A stretch of 37,552 bases of DNA from Planctomycetota bacterium (GCA_012719085.1 JAAYBA010000253.1:1-37552); one strand, 5' to 3'. Positions 8,055-16,868 are shown, counted from the stretch's first letter. Notes: a model not told the origin generated them from the letters alone. Made by a program: numbers and translations.

Positions 8055-9095
8055 ATGAACGAAAGAACCTCCCAGGAATCGGCGCCCCTGACACCATGCG
8101 ATTGTTCGGGGGCGTGCGAAGAATGTCAGTGCACGAAGGATGGGCTGCGCCAAAGCTCGTCGCAGATCGTGCCGTTCTCCATTGTCACAACCATGATCTG
8201 GCTGCTCGTGCTGTGTGTCACAGTATGGGGCCAAACCGTCGATCCGAGGGCGGGAAAGCCTGGGCTGCTGATCATTGCCCATGGATCGCCGTCGCAGCCC
8301 TGGAACCAGCGGGTTAAGGAGCTGGAGCCGAAGATTCGCAAAGCATTCGGCGATGAGAACCCGTTTGTCGAGACCAAGGTGGCCTTCATGGAGTTCACCG
8401 AGCCGAATGTGGCCGCCGGCGTCGAGGCGCTCCAGTCCGCCGGGTGCAGTCGTATCGTGGCTGTGCCGCTTCTGGTCGCGCCATCCTCGCACTCGCACTG
8501 GGACATCCCGGCGTTGCTGGGCATCTACAGCGATGCGGCGGTGGAGAAGGAGCTTCGAGCCGAGGGCTTGTGCGTTGCTCGGCCCCGGGTTCCCGTGACG
8601 GTGACGACGACGCTGGCCGAGAGCGACGCGATCGAGAAGATCATGCTCAAGCGTGTGCGGCAACTCAGCAGCGATCCGGGCCGGGAGGCAATCGTGCTGC
8701 TGGCTCACGGCAGCGAGGCGATCCCTCCGGCGTGGGAGCGGTTCATGAAGCGGACGGTGACATACATCTGCGGCCGCACGGGGATTAGCTACGGTGACTG
8801 GGCGACGGTGGGCGTCGGGCAGGAGTACCAACGGGCCATTGCTGCCATCCAGGAGGCCGCCGAGCATCGCGAGCGTGTGATCGTTGTGGGTGCATACCTC
8901 TCGATGGGAGTCGCTCGGATGCACGGCCGGTGGACGGAACGCGCCGGCGGCCACCATGGAGCGGAGGCCCACACCGCCGAGAACCCGCTGGAAGGACTGA
9001 ACCTCCAGTTGTCCGAGCAGGGGTTGTTGCCCGACGAGATGGTGATGCAGTGGATCGTCGATACCGCTCGCGGAGAGATCCAGCGGCATCCTTGA
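8055..9095 (+). CDS. Membrane-anchored CbiX/sirohydrochlorin-chelatase-like protein with N-terminal Cys cluster
   Basis: Two CbiX-like motifs (LLIIAHGSPSQPWNQRVKEL..., AIVLLAHGSEAIPPAWERF), N-terminal CDCSGACEECQC and TM FSIVTTMIWLLVLCVTVW. Confidence 0.8.
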   Translation: MNERTSQESAPLTPCDCSGACEECQCTKDGLRQSSSQIVPFSIVTTMIWLLVLCVTVWGQTVDPRAGKPGLLIIAHGSPSQPWNQRVKELEPKIRKAFGDENPFVETKVAFMEFTEPNVAAGVEALQSAGCSRIVAVPLLVAPSSHSHWDIPALLGIYSDAAVEKELRAEGLCVARPRVPVTVTTTLAESDAIEKIMLKRVRQLSSDPGREAIVLLAHGSEAIPPAWERFMKRTVTYICGRTGISYGDWATVGVGQEYQRAIAAIQEAAEHRERVIVVGAYLSMGVARMHGRWTERAGGHHGAEAHTAENPLEGLNLQLSEQGLLPDEMVMQWIVDTARGEIQRHP

Positions 9096-9125
9096 CGACG
9101 GTGAAGGAAGACGAAAGGAACGGAT

Positions 9126-9635
9126 ATGGCAAAGATCGGACTTTTCTACGGCAGCACGACGGGGAATACAAAGGACACGGCCACGCGGATCAGAACCGCG
9201 TTCGGTGGCGACATTGTGACAGTGGCGAGCATCGCCGGCGCCACAGCAGAAGACCTGAACCGCTTCGACGTGCTGATTCTCGGCACATCGACATGGGGCT
9301 TTGGCGACTGGCAGGACGACTGGGCCGCCTTTCAGAGGGAAGTGGTCCAGGTGGACTGGTCCTGCAAGAAGGTGGCGTTGTTCGGATTGGGCGATCAGTA
9401 CGGTTATCCCGACACGTTTGTCGATGCGATGGGATTTCTCCATGACATGGTGGCGGCGCGGGGCGCCCAGATGGCAGGTGTCTGGGCAGGGCAGGGGTAT
9501 GACTTCGCGTCGTCCTGTGCGTATCGCGACGGGCGCTTCGTCGGATTGGCGCTCGATGCCGACAGTCAGTCCGAGATGACTGGGCCGCGAATTCGCGAAT
9601 GGGTCCAGGGGCTCAAGGGAGAACTGGGGCTATGA
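9126..9635 (+). CDS. fldA: Flavodoxin, long-chain type
   Basis: AKIGLFYGSTTGNTKDTA FMN phosphate loop, LILGTSTWGFGDWQDDW, VALFGLGDQYGYPDTFVDA. Confidence 0.93.
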   Translation: MAKIGLFYGSTTGNTKDTATRIRTAFGGDIVTVASIAGATAEDLNRFDVLILGTSTWGFGDWQDDWAAFQREVVQVDWSCKKVALFGLGDQYGYPDTFVDAMGFLHDMVAARGAQMAGVWAGQGYDFASSCAYRDGRFVGLALDADSQSEMTGPRIREWVQGLKGELGL

Positions 9636-10096
9636 TCATGCGCACCGATGCGGCCTGCCTCTCGCCGGCCGAACGAGCAACCGTTGTTCCGGACGGACAC
9701 CAGAGGGTATTCAACCACCACGTGTATGAATACCGCAAGGGCCTGCGCGACCTCGCTCTGCAAACTCTGCCTCGCAGGTACGGTCCCGTGGTCGTCGCCC
9801 GCCTGGACGACCTCGACATTGCCTATCTGATCTACCCCGCGGGCCGACGGAACGTCAACGTGTTCTTCGGCGTGCCCGAATGCCTGGAGATCGTGCGTCG
9901 GATCGGCAAGTTCGACTTGTCGCGGTATACGCCCGAAGAGGATTTCATCTTGGGCATCATGTTGGGTTACGGCCGACGCCAGCAGTGCACGCGGTATCTG
10001 GATCTGCTTGGGCAGAGCGACTTCCAATCGGCTCCGCAGGCGTTGGATCCGATGGACCGTCCATCTCGAGAGAGGGATGAATATGTGTGCCAATAG
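9632..10096 (+). CDS. DUF2023-like protein
   Basis: VFNHHVYEYRKGLRDLALQTLPRRYGPVVVARLDDLDIAYLIYPAGRRNVNVFFG resembles DUF2023. ATGA overlap with flavodoxin. Family recalled, not searched. Confidence 0.65.
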   Translation: MIMRTDAACLSPAERATVVPDGHQRVFNHHVYEYRKGLRDLALQTLPRRYGPVVVARLDDLDIAYLIYPAGRRNVNVFFGVPECLEIVRRIGKFDLSRYTPEEDFILGIMLGYGRRQQCTRYLDLLGQSDFQSAPQALDPMDRPSRERDEYVCQ

Positions 10097-10877
10097 AGCG
10101 AAGTACGGCTTCACGTTGATCGAACTGCTTGTGGTGATTTCAGTCATTGCGGTTCTTATGGCGATCCTGCTGCCCGGTCTGCGGGCGGCCAGGGAACAAG
10201 CCCAGCGGGTCGTCTGCGCCTCGCAGTTGCGGCAACTGGCGATGGCCCACACGATGTATCAGCAGAGTTACGACGGATGGATCGTGCCGGCCACGCAGAC
10301 TCTCGGCGTCGGCGAGTACTGGTACAACACGCTGGGGCCGTTCTTCGAGCATCGCAACATCAGCCACGGCAGCGACCACGCCGACGACATCGGCCGGGAG
10401 ATCCTGCGGTGCCCGCTGGACAAGGCGGCGTATCCGAAGATGCTCAACCCGCACGGCGACAATCCGGAAGGTTGGCTGTCCTACGCGCTGAACAGCCAAC
10501 CCACGCGCCACGTGAGCAGTCGGACGAAGCAGTACGCCGGCGCCGGGGGCAACAAGGTCACGCAGTTGCGTCAGCCGGCCGGCGCGATGCTTCACTGCGA
10601 CTTTGCTTACCGGGCCTGGGTCTGCGACGCCGTGACGCTGACGCGTAACCAGTACGCCTCCGAGCCGGGGGCGCACTACGACGCCATGCCGGGTTACCCG
10701 GAACAGAATAAGACAGTGGACATCGCCTACCGCCACCGTGGACGGATGAACGTCCTCTGGCTCGATGGGCATGTCTCCCTGCTGGAGGGCCGAATCCCGT
10801 CGGCGGAGACGACGCCGGCATTCTGGGGGGCGGTCTACGACAAGCTTGAGGGCAACGGCGGGATTCCTGAGCAATAG
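10083..10877 (+). CDS. Prepilin-type N-methylation protein (type II secretion/DUF1559-like)
   Basis: [46 protein letters not shown]-terminal NVLWLDGHVSLLEGR. Confidence 0.85.
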   Translation: MCANRAKYGFTLIELLVVISVIAVLMAILLPGLRAAREQAQRVVCASQLRQLAMAHTMYQQSYDGWIVPATQTLGVGEYWYNTLGPFFEHRNISHGSDHADDIGREILRCPLDKAAYPKMLNPHGDNPEGWLSYALNSQPTRHVSSRTKQYAGAGGNKVTQLRQPAGAMLHCDFAYRAWVCDAVTLTRNQYASEPGAHYDAMPGYPEQNKTVDIAYRHRGRMNVLWLDGHVSLLEGRIPSAETTPAFWGAVYDKLEGNGGIPEQ

Positions 10878-10997
10878 CACCTGCGCGGCGGCAGGGAGAA
10901 AGGAGGAGCGTGACATGTTGCGATGAACGGCGGTGAGTGTCTGTCTTCACACAAACGAGATTCTACTGGTTGTGATTGATATGGAAGGAGTGGAGTC

Positions 10998-12743
10998 ATG
11001 CAATTCAAACGAGGTTGGCTACTGGCTATCGCGCTGGCCATGGGAATTGTCCTACCTGTCGGTGCGGTGACTGTGACGTTGACATATGGGGATTCCTGTG
11101 TGGCGATGGGGGCGCTGACGGACGATGACGGCGACGGGTATTCGGTCATTCAGAAGGGCCACGGCGGCGTGCCTTCGAAGCCCTACATCAGCACACCGTT
11201 CCCGGCGCCCGGGACATATACTCACGATCGCCGGGCGATCGCGGAGTTCTCGCTGAGTCCGTTGCGCTGGGTCTCGACGGAACCAAACGCCGTGCAATCG
11301 GCGGTTTTGCGGTTCTACTTCGACGACGTGATCTATCCAGGCTTGTCTCCCCAGCCCTGGACGACCCAGGACTTCACGCTCGAGCTGTATATGGAGACGG
11401 CAGACGGAATCGTCGATGGGACTGACGCGAACGATCTGGATTCGGCGGTGCCCGGCATCGAGCGCGATGACTGGGCCGGAGAGGTCATCCGAAGCTGGCA
11501 CTTCGTGGCCGGAGCGGAAGGGCCGTTTGTGCCGGGACAGGCGGTCGTCGGCATGTATGGCCCGGATGAGCCCTATCCGGCACGGTTCGGCGACGATGAA
11601 TTGACGATCTATGGCATGATCGGCTTCGAAGTCGATGTGACGGTCCTTGTGGCCGAAGCGGTGGCTGATCCCAACGTTCGTCATATCGGCTTTCGCTGGA
11701 TCTCGAACATGCCGGACGGTTACTGGACCAGCATGGACCCGGCCGGACATCTACCTACGCTCATTGCCGAGATGACGGCGCCCGAGCCGTTGCGGTTCGT
11801 TCTGACGTCGTCCGACACCGGATCGGTCACGGGCGATCAGCACAGCGGGCGTCCCTATCATCTCTTCAACGATCCGAACGATGAGGCCGTCTATCTGACA
11901 GCCCGGGAATGGACCGGCAGCCACAGTCCGGAGCTGAAGGTCAACTGGCCGCGTCCGGACGGCATCCTCGAATGGGACGTTTTTGCCGATCCCAACGGCG
12001 GGTCGGGACGACCGGAAGTGATCACGTACGATGCCGCGGGCGAGCTGCGTTATGTGTACTGGAACGCAGCGGGCAACGACTACGTTCTGCTGGTCGACGA
12101 GACCGACATTCCCGAAGGGCTTACAAAGCTCTATTACAGGGAATGGTCGAGCGATCTGCCGCTGAGTCTGGGCAACCACGGGCCCGTTCCGGGGGCGGCG
12201 GCCGACGTGCAGCACGCTCTGTTGAGCGAGTTCAAGATGGAGCGTCCCGGCTGGTACGGACTCGATCCGAACCACCTCACGCGCGCCAGCATCGAACTGA
12301 CGATCGATCGGGTTATCGAAATGTCGCTCAGCGGCAACAACATGGCGCTGCTGCCCAGCGTGTTGTACGTCAACGGCTTCGCCGGCGACGGCGTCGTCGG
12401 GCGCTTTGAAAATGCCCAGGCCGACTTCGAGCGGATCGACCACGCAACCCCCGATGCGGCGGTCTGGCTGACCATGGACGGCGCCGCCGATGGGATGCCG
12501 ATCACCGATTTCGCTTTGTCGTGGCATCGGCTCGTCGATCCGGGCCTCGGTGAACCTCTGACACTGACGATCGACGTCACCGAGTCGGTGCGCCGGCTGC
12601 TCGCCGAGGGAGTGGACTTCGCCGGATTCATCCTCTCCTGCTCGCCCGACGGTGAATTCTGTCTGGCCAGCATCGATCTTGTCGACGACGTGCGAGGCAA
12701 GGCCTACCTGCCGGCTCTGGTCCTGGAGACCGACCTCCAGTGA
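10998..12743 (+). CDS. Secreted hypothetical protein
   Basis: Signal peptide MQFKRGWLLAIALAMGIVLPVGA; 581 aa, long uninterrupted ORF with RBS-like GGAAGGAG; no family recognised. Confidence 0.7.
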   Translation: MQFKRGWLLAIALAMGIVLPVGAVTVTLTYGDSCVAMGALTDDDGDGYSVIQKGHGGVPSKPYISTPFPAPGTYTHDRRAIAEFSLSPLRWVSTEPNAVQSAVLRFYFDDVIYPGLSPQPWTTQDFTLELYMETADGIVDGTDANDLDSAVPGIERDDWAGEVIRSWHFVAGAEGPFVPGQAVVGMYGPDEPYPARFGDDELTIYGMIGFEVDVTVLVAEAVADPNVRHIGFRWISNMPDGYWTSMDPAGHLPTLIAEMTAPEPLRFVLTSSDTGSVTGDQHSGRPYHLFNDPNDEAVYLTAREWTGSHSPELKVNWPRPDGILEWDVFADPNGGSGRPEVITYDAAGELRYVYWNAAGNDYVLLVDETDIPEGLTKLYYREWSSDLPLSLGNHGPVPGAAADVQHALLSEFKMERPGWYGLDPNHLTRASIELTIDRVIEMSLSGNNMALLPSVLYVNGFAGDGVVGRFENAQADFERIDHATPDAAVWLTMDGAADGMPITDFALSWHRLVDPGLGEPLTLTIDVTESVRRLLAEGVDFAGFILSCSPDGEFCLASIDLVDDVRGKAYLPALVLETDLQ

Positions 12744-12851
12744 TGAGAGTAGGTTTCCGTCGCAACCTGGTTTGGACCGGCTTTCCGACTGTTTCGCCAA
12801 CGTAGGTGTTCAGTCAACAAGAAGGGATGCATGTTTCCTTGGGAACTAGGC

Positions 12852-12916
12852 AATGCCAGTCCACCAGGGCGACGACGCCGATCGGGCAAGGCGGCCCGAA
12901 GACGATGCCTGGCATT
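12852..12916 (+). other. Candidate structured RNA leader (three-way junction)
   Basis: P1 AATGCCAG/CTGGCATT (12852-12859/12909-12916) encloses GGCG-ACGA-CGCC (12868-12879) and CGGGC-aaggcg-GCCCG (12883-12898). Confidence 0.3.
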
Positions 12917-12961
12917 CGTGTTTCTCACAGATGTGGTTTCAAGACAGAAGGACAAAAGGAG

Positions 12962-13178
12962 ATGATGATGATGATCACAGCAAAGCACTTCATCGGTGTC
13001 CTGGCAGTGGTCCTGCTGTTCGCCGCCTCTGGTCGGCGATCTGAACTACGACGGCATGGTGGACTGGGCCGACTTGGAGGTCCTGTTGGCGCATTGGAGT
13101 CTGTCCAACTGGGTCCCCAGCGTGCTTCGCCCGGAAGTGGGTCCGGTGCCCGAAGACCTTCTGCCGGAACGACCATAA
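12962..13178 (+). pseudogene. Frameshifted remnant: signal peptide joined out of frame to a dockerin repeat
   Basis: Frame from 12962: MMMMITAKHFIGVLAVVLLFAAS (signal peptide). The +1 frame from about 13033 encodes GDLNYDGMVDWADLEVLLAHW (dockerin type I) and ends at 13178. Confidence 0.55.
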
Positions 13179-13221
13179 ATCAGAAAAGGACAGAGAATCT
13201 CTACAGAGACAGGAGTGTGTT

Positions 13222-13815
13222 ATGAATCCATTGCGTTTCTTCATGATGCTGCGGGCGGGAGCAATCCTGCTGCTGGTTCTGGCCGCGGCCGGCCAGGCAG
13301 CCGTGCTGACCTATCCGATGGGATATTCCCAGGACGACGACAATCCGGACTTCCCCGCCGGGACGTCGGGGGCGTCGGTCACTTCCACCTATGGGGATAA
13401 CATCACGCAGGCCGACATCGACGCCGGATACTACGGCGCGGCGGGCGGGCCGACACCCAATGTTCTCGTCTGGAACGACTACGAGAACATCTACGTCAAG
13501 GTACGTAACGACGGCTATGGCGACCTGCCTTCGGTGCTGTGCTCGCCGTACAACTGGTACATGCTCGAGTTCAAGGCGGATGACAACCACCTGATCGACC
13601 TGCACGATTTCGATCTGGCAACCGTCGAGCCGTTTGCAGTGTTTTCGGCGCGGGCCGCCTCCGGCGGGGTGCTGTTCCTGGCGGGAACGTGCCTGTTGGT
13701 CTCGGTGTTCTACCCTCGTCTCTGGTGCCGCTTCCTGTGTCCCACCGGGCGGATCATCGGTCTGTTGCGATGGGGGCTTTTTGCTCGCGAAGTTCGTCGA
13801 GAAGGGCGATCGTAG
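13222..13815 (+). CDS. Apparent chimera: secreted-protein N-terminus joined to a NosR/NapH-like membrane 4Fe-4S tail
   Basis: N-terminus MNPLRFFMMLRAGAILLLVLAAAGQAAVLTYPMGYSQDDD...; C-terminus EPFAVFSARAASGGVLFLAGTCLLVSVFYPRLWCRFLCPTGRIIGLLRWG with the CRxxCP pattern of NosR/NapH-like proteins. Confidence 0.5.
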   Translation: MNPLRFFMMLRAGAILLLVLAAAGQAAVLTYPMGYSQDDDNPDFPAGTSGASVTSTYGDNITQADIDAGYYGAAGGPTPNVLVWNDYENIYVKVRNDGYGDLPSVLCSPYNWYMLEFKADDNHLIDLHDFDLATVEPFAVFSARAASGGVLFLAGTCLLVSVFYPRLWCRFLCPTGRIIGLLRWGLFAREVRREGRS

Positions 13816-13903
13816 AGGCATGCCGGATTGGCATGGACGCCTTTGCACGGGATCTTGGCTGATGGCATGGACAGGCTGTTTCAGGGGCGGTAGAATCGCA
13901 GGC

Positions 13904-14851
13904 ATGACACCCTATCCATTGAAATGCATGCCGATCTTCAAGGAGCGGATCTGGGGCGGCCAGACCCTCGAAACCGTCTTCGGCAAGGCCCTTCCGGCGG
14001 GCGAGAAGATCGGGGAGAGCTGGGAACTGGCTGATCTGCCGCACGACAAGACGGTCATTGCCAACGGCGAGTTGGCCGGTCGGACGCTGGCATCGGTGGT
14101 CGAACGCTATCCGCAGGAGATCGCCGGCGTCAGGAACTTCCCGGGGCCTTTCCCACTACTGGTCAAGCTGCTTGATGCCCGAGACGTGCTGAGCGTGCAG
14201 GTGCATCCGGACGCGGAAACCTGTCGGCGGATGGGTCGGGGCGAGCCCAAGACCGAGTGCTGGTATATCATCGACGCCGAGCCGGGAGCCGTCATCTACA
14301 AGGGCTTCAAGGAGCCGATCACTCGGGAGCGGTTCGCCCAAGCAGTCAAGAACGGCACCGTAGCGGAGCTGCTGGCGAAGGTCCCGGTCGAGCCGGGCCA
14401 GTGTCATTTCCTGCCGGCCGGCACCGCCCACGCCATCGGCGGCGGCCTGCTCATCGCCGAGATTCAGACGCCATCGGATACGACCTATCGCGTCTACGAC
14501 TGGGACCGTGTCGATGACACGGGCAAGCCACGGCGACTCCACATCGAGGAGGCCCTGGAGAGCATTCACTTCGATGTCACTGCCGATCGGCTGGCGGTTG
14601 CCACAATCGGGCGCGTTGTGGACTGCGAACACTTCAAAGTCGACAAGGGCCATCGAATCAGGGGGACCGAATTGCTGTTGGCACGCGGGCACATGCGAAC
14701 GATTCTCGTTCTGTCAGGGAGTGGGACGATGGAGTCGGCCCAGGCGGATTCGGTGGATTTCATGGCGGGCGACTGCCTGGTGATCCCGGCGGCCTACGAC
14801 GGGGCCGTCACGTTCCACACCGATACCGAATACCTGAAGGTCACGCTGTAG
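13904..14851 (+). CDS. manA: Mannose-6-phosphate isomerase, class I
   Basis: FKERIWGGQTLETVFGKALP..IGESWELADLPHDKTVIANG, LLDARDVLSVQVHPD, FLPAGTAHAIGGGLLIAEIQTPSDTTYRVYDWDR. Confidence 0.92.
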   Translation: MTPYPLKCMPIFKERIWGGQTLETVFGKALPAGEKIGESWELADLPHDKTVIANGELAGRTLASVVERYPQEIAGVRNFPGPFPLLVKLLDARDVLSVQVHPDAETCRRMGRGEPKTECWYIIDAEPGAVIYKGFKEPITRERFAQAVKNGTVAELLAKVPVEPGQCHFLPAGTAHAIGGGLLIAEIQTPSDTTYRVYDWDRVDDTGKPRRLHIEEALESIHFDVTADRLAVATIGRVVDCEHFKVDKGHRIRGTELLLARGHMRTILVLSGSGTMESAQADSVDFMAGDCLVIPAAYDGAVTFHTDTEYLKVTL

Positions 14852-14862
14852 CCGCTCGCCCG

Positions 14863-15915
14863 TCACGGGCCGGATTCGACGATCCAGACCTCACTGTCGT
14901 AGCGCAGCATGACGAGCTTGTCCTGGAAGCCGTCGAAGGCGATGCGCGGCCGCGTGCCGGTGAGCTCCTGGAGAATCCACTTGGGGAAGTCGGCGCCGGC
15001 CTCGATGGCCAACGGGGCTCCCCCTCCGAAACGCGGGTTGACCTCGATGACCTTGATGGCGTCCTTGTTCGTCACGAACAACTGAACCGTGATCACGCCG
15101 GGACCTGCACCGAGCCGACCAACCAGATCGGCCGCCAGTTCCATAACGCGGACCTCCTTGGCCGTCTGCGCCTTGCTGACCTCGCCCGAACGCACCTCAA
15201 TTCGTCGACGAGGGACGACGCACCGCACGCGCCGCTCGAAATCGACGTAGACATCGCATGTGTATTCCGTCCCGTCGATCCATTCCTGGCAGATCGCATT
15301 GGCGACGCGTCCGGCGAAGAAGCGCAGTTCCTTGCGGTCGTGCACGACGATATGTCCCATCGCGGCGCTGCCGTCCCATGGCTTGAGCAAACAAGGCCAT
15401 GGAAGCTGCTTCCTGGCGTCGGCGGCCAGGGCGCTCCGCACCGATAGGGTACGCGGACCGTCAAAGCCGTGCCGTCTCAAGAAGCGACTGGTTTGCCGTT
15501 TGTCCCGGCAGACACTGATGACGTCATGATCGCTGACCAGCACCCGGCATCCGAGCCGCTCGAACCGGGGCCGGTGCCGCGCAAGCACCTGCAGGTCGAG
15601 ATCGGTGGTCGGAACGACCAGGCGCACACCGTGGTCCTGGACGATCGAGAGGAGATGAGCGATGTATCTGGGGTGGGTGGTTGGCTCGACCAGAAAGGCC
15701 TTGTCACAGCGATGCAACGCCGGGGCCAGCGCCGTGACATCGGTCCCGCAGAAGCGAACGCCGAGCCTTAGACGCCGGGCGGCCTCGCGAAAGGCCTCCA
15801 GCAGCGACACCCGGCGGCCGATGCAGGTGAACAACACGGCCAGGTCCTGTTTGCCCCCGCGTCGGCGAACTCGACCGTCTCGGGCGTTTGCCTTGGTTGT
15901 GGATGCGCGCATCAT
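14863..15915 (-). CDS. ATP-grasp-domain protein (CarB-like)
   Basis: AVLFTCIGRRVSLLEAFREAA..., LPWPCLLKPWDGSAAMGHIVV, ITVQLFVTNKDAIKVIEVNPRFGGGAPLAIEAG. Confidence 0.85.
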   Translation of the reverse strand: MMRASTTKANARDGRVRRRGGKQDLAVLFTCIGRRVSLLEAFREAARRLRLGVRFCGTDVTALAPALHRCDKAFLVEPTTHPRYIAHLLSIVQDHGVRLVVPTTDLDLQVLARHRPRFERLGCRVLVSDHDVISVCRDKRQTSRFLRRHGFDGPRTLSVRSALAADARKQLPWPCLLKPWDGSAAMGHIVVHDRKELRFFAGRVANAICQEWIDGTEYTCDVYVDFERRVRCVVPRRRIEVRSGEVSKAQTAKEVRVMELAADLVGRLGAGPGVITVQLFVTNKDAIKVIEVNPRFGGGAPLAIEAGADFPKWILQELTGTRPRIAFDGFQDKLVMLRYDSEVWIVESGP

Positions 15916-16017
15916 TGCTCCTGAGGCTCCGACGGTGGGCCACGTCACGTCAACCCTATGTTGCGTCCGGCCTTACGTCAACGTTGAACGCCGCCCGGAG
16001 GGGGCCCGCGATTGTCT

Positions 16018-16046
16018 TTGACAACTCCACCGAACCTCGATAGACT
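16018..16046 (+). promoter_or_regulatory. Putative promoter of the NusG-paralog gene
   Basis: TTGACA (16018-16023), N17, TAGACT (16041-16046). Confidence 0.5.
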
Positions 16047-16171
16047 CGGCCTGCGATATGAATCGACCAGATTCATACGCTGGTTTAGATTTCGTACACC
16101 CGCCGAACCGCCGCAGAGCCGCTTTTGCCTGGGGCTGGCCTTCGGTTTTGAACGATTTCGGGAGAGCGAAA

Positions 16172-16744
16172 GTGCTGAAGATAAATGAAAACCCGCCTTT
16201 CCTTTGGCCGCCGGCCGAGTCGATTCGGGCGTTCGAGGGCCTGTGGTGGGTTGTGCATACCAGGAGCCGGAACGAGAAGGTCCTCGCACACGATCTGATG
16301 GCCAAGAACATCAGCTATTTCCTGCCCATGACGTTGAAGGTCAGCCGGCGCAGCCACCGCACGTTCAAGTCGCTTCTGCCGCTGTTCACGGGGTATGTGT
16401 TCTTCTGTGGCAGCGAGAACGACCGGATTGAGTTGCTCAAGACCAATCGCGTGGTGCATTTGCTGGAGGTGCCCGACCAGGACGGCTTTCTTGCCGAACT
16501 GAGCAGGATCGAGCGTGCGATCAGTGCCGGGGCGCCTCTGGTCCCCCATAAGTACATCGAGAAGGGCCAGTGGTGCCGTGTTATCGCCGGTCCGCTGCTC
16601 GGTCTCGAAGGGATTGTCGTGCAGAACCGGGGCAATACCCGTCTGGTGCTCCAGATCGATCTGCTGGGGCAGGCTGCGAGCGTCGAGATCGATATCGATA
16701 TGATCGAGCCGGTCGAGGAACGCCGGGCGCAGCCGCCCGCCTGA
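16172..16744 (+). CDS. NusG-paralog transcription antiterminator (UpxY/RfaH/LoaP-like, NGN-KOW)
   Basis: WWVVHTRSRNEKVLAHDLMAKNISYFLPMTLKVSRR...LLPLFTGYVFFCGS; KOW-like KGQWCRVIAGPLLGLEGIVVQNRGNTRLVLQIDLLGQAASVEID. GTG start with GGGAGAG RBS. Confidence 0.88.
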   Translation: MLKINENPPFLWPPAESIRAFEGLWWVVHTRSRNEKVLAHDLMAKNISYFLPMTLKVSRRSHRTFKSLLPLFTGYVFFCGSENDRIELLKTNRVVHLLEVPDQDGFLAELSRIERAISAGAPLVPHKYIEKGQWCRVIAGPLLGLEGIVVQNRGNTRLVLQIDLLGQAASVEIDIDMIEPVEERRAQPPA

Positions 16745-16868
16745 CGAGCCGGCGGCAATGCCGAGATCGAAAGTCACAGGTTGATCGAGGTCCGAGAACC
16801 CCTGTGGGCCGGGATGTGCAGGTCACGAAAGCACCCGGCTCGTTGAGAGTGTTGGCAAGGTGAATGCC

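Noticed and set aside
8034-9443. 469-aa minus-strand ORF opposite the CbiX-like and flavodoxin genes
   Set aside because: Shadow ORF caused by high GC; low-complexity H/R/P-rich translation with no recognisable domain, opposite well-supported genes.
10140-10916. 258-aa minus-strand ORF opposite the prepilin-like gene
   Set aside because: Antisense to a protein with a clear prepilin N-methylation motif; no domain in its own translation.
12852-12916. Assignment of the structured leader to a known riboswitch (c-di-GMP, ZTP, THF, fluoride, cobalamin)
   Set aside because: None of the conserved core motifs I know for these classes is present; kept only as an unclassified candidate.
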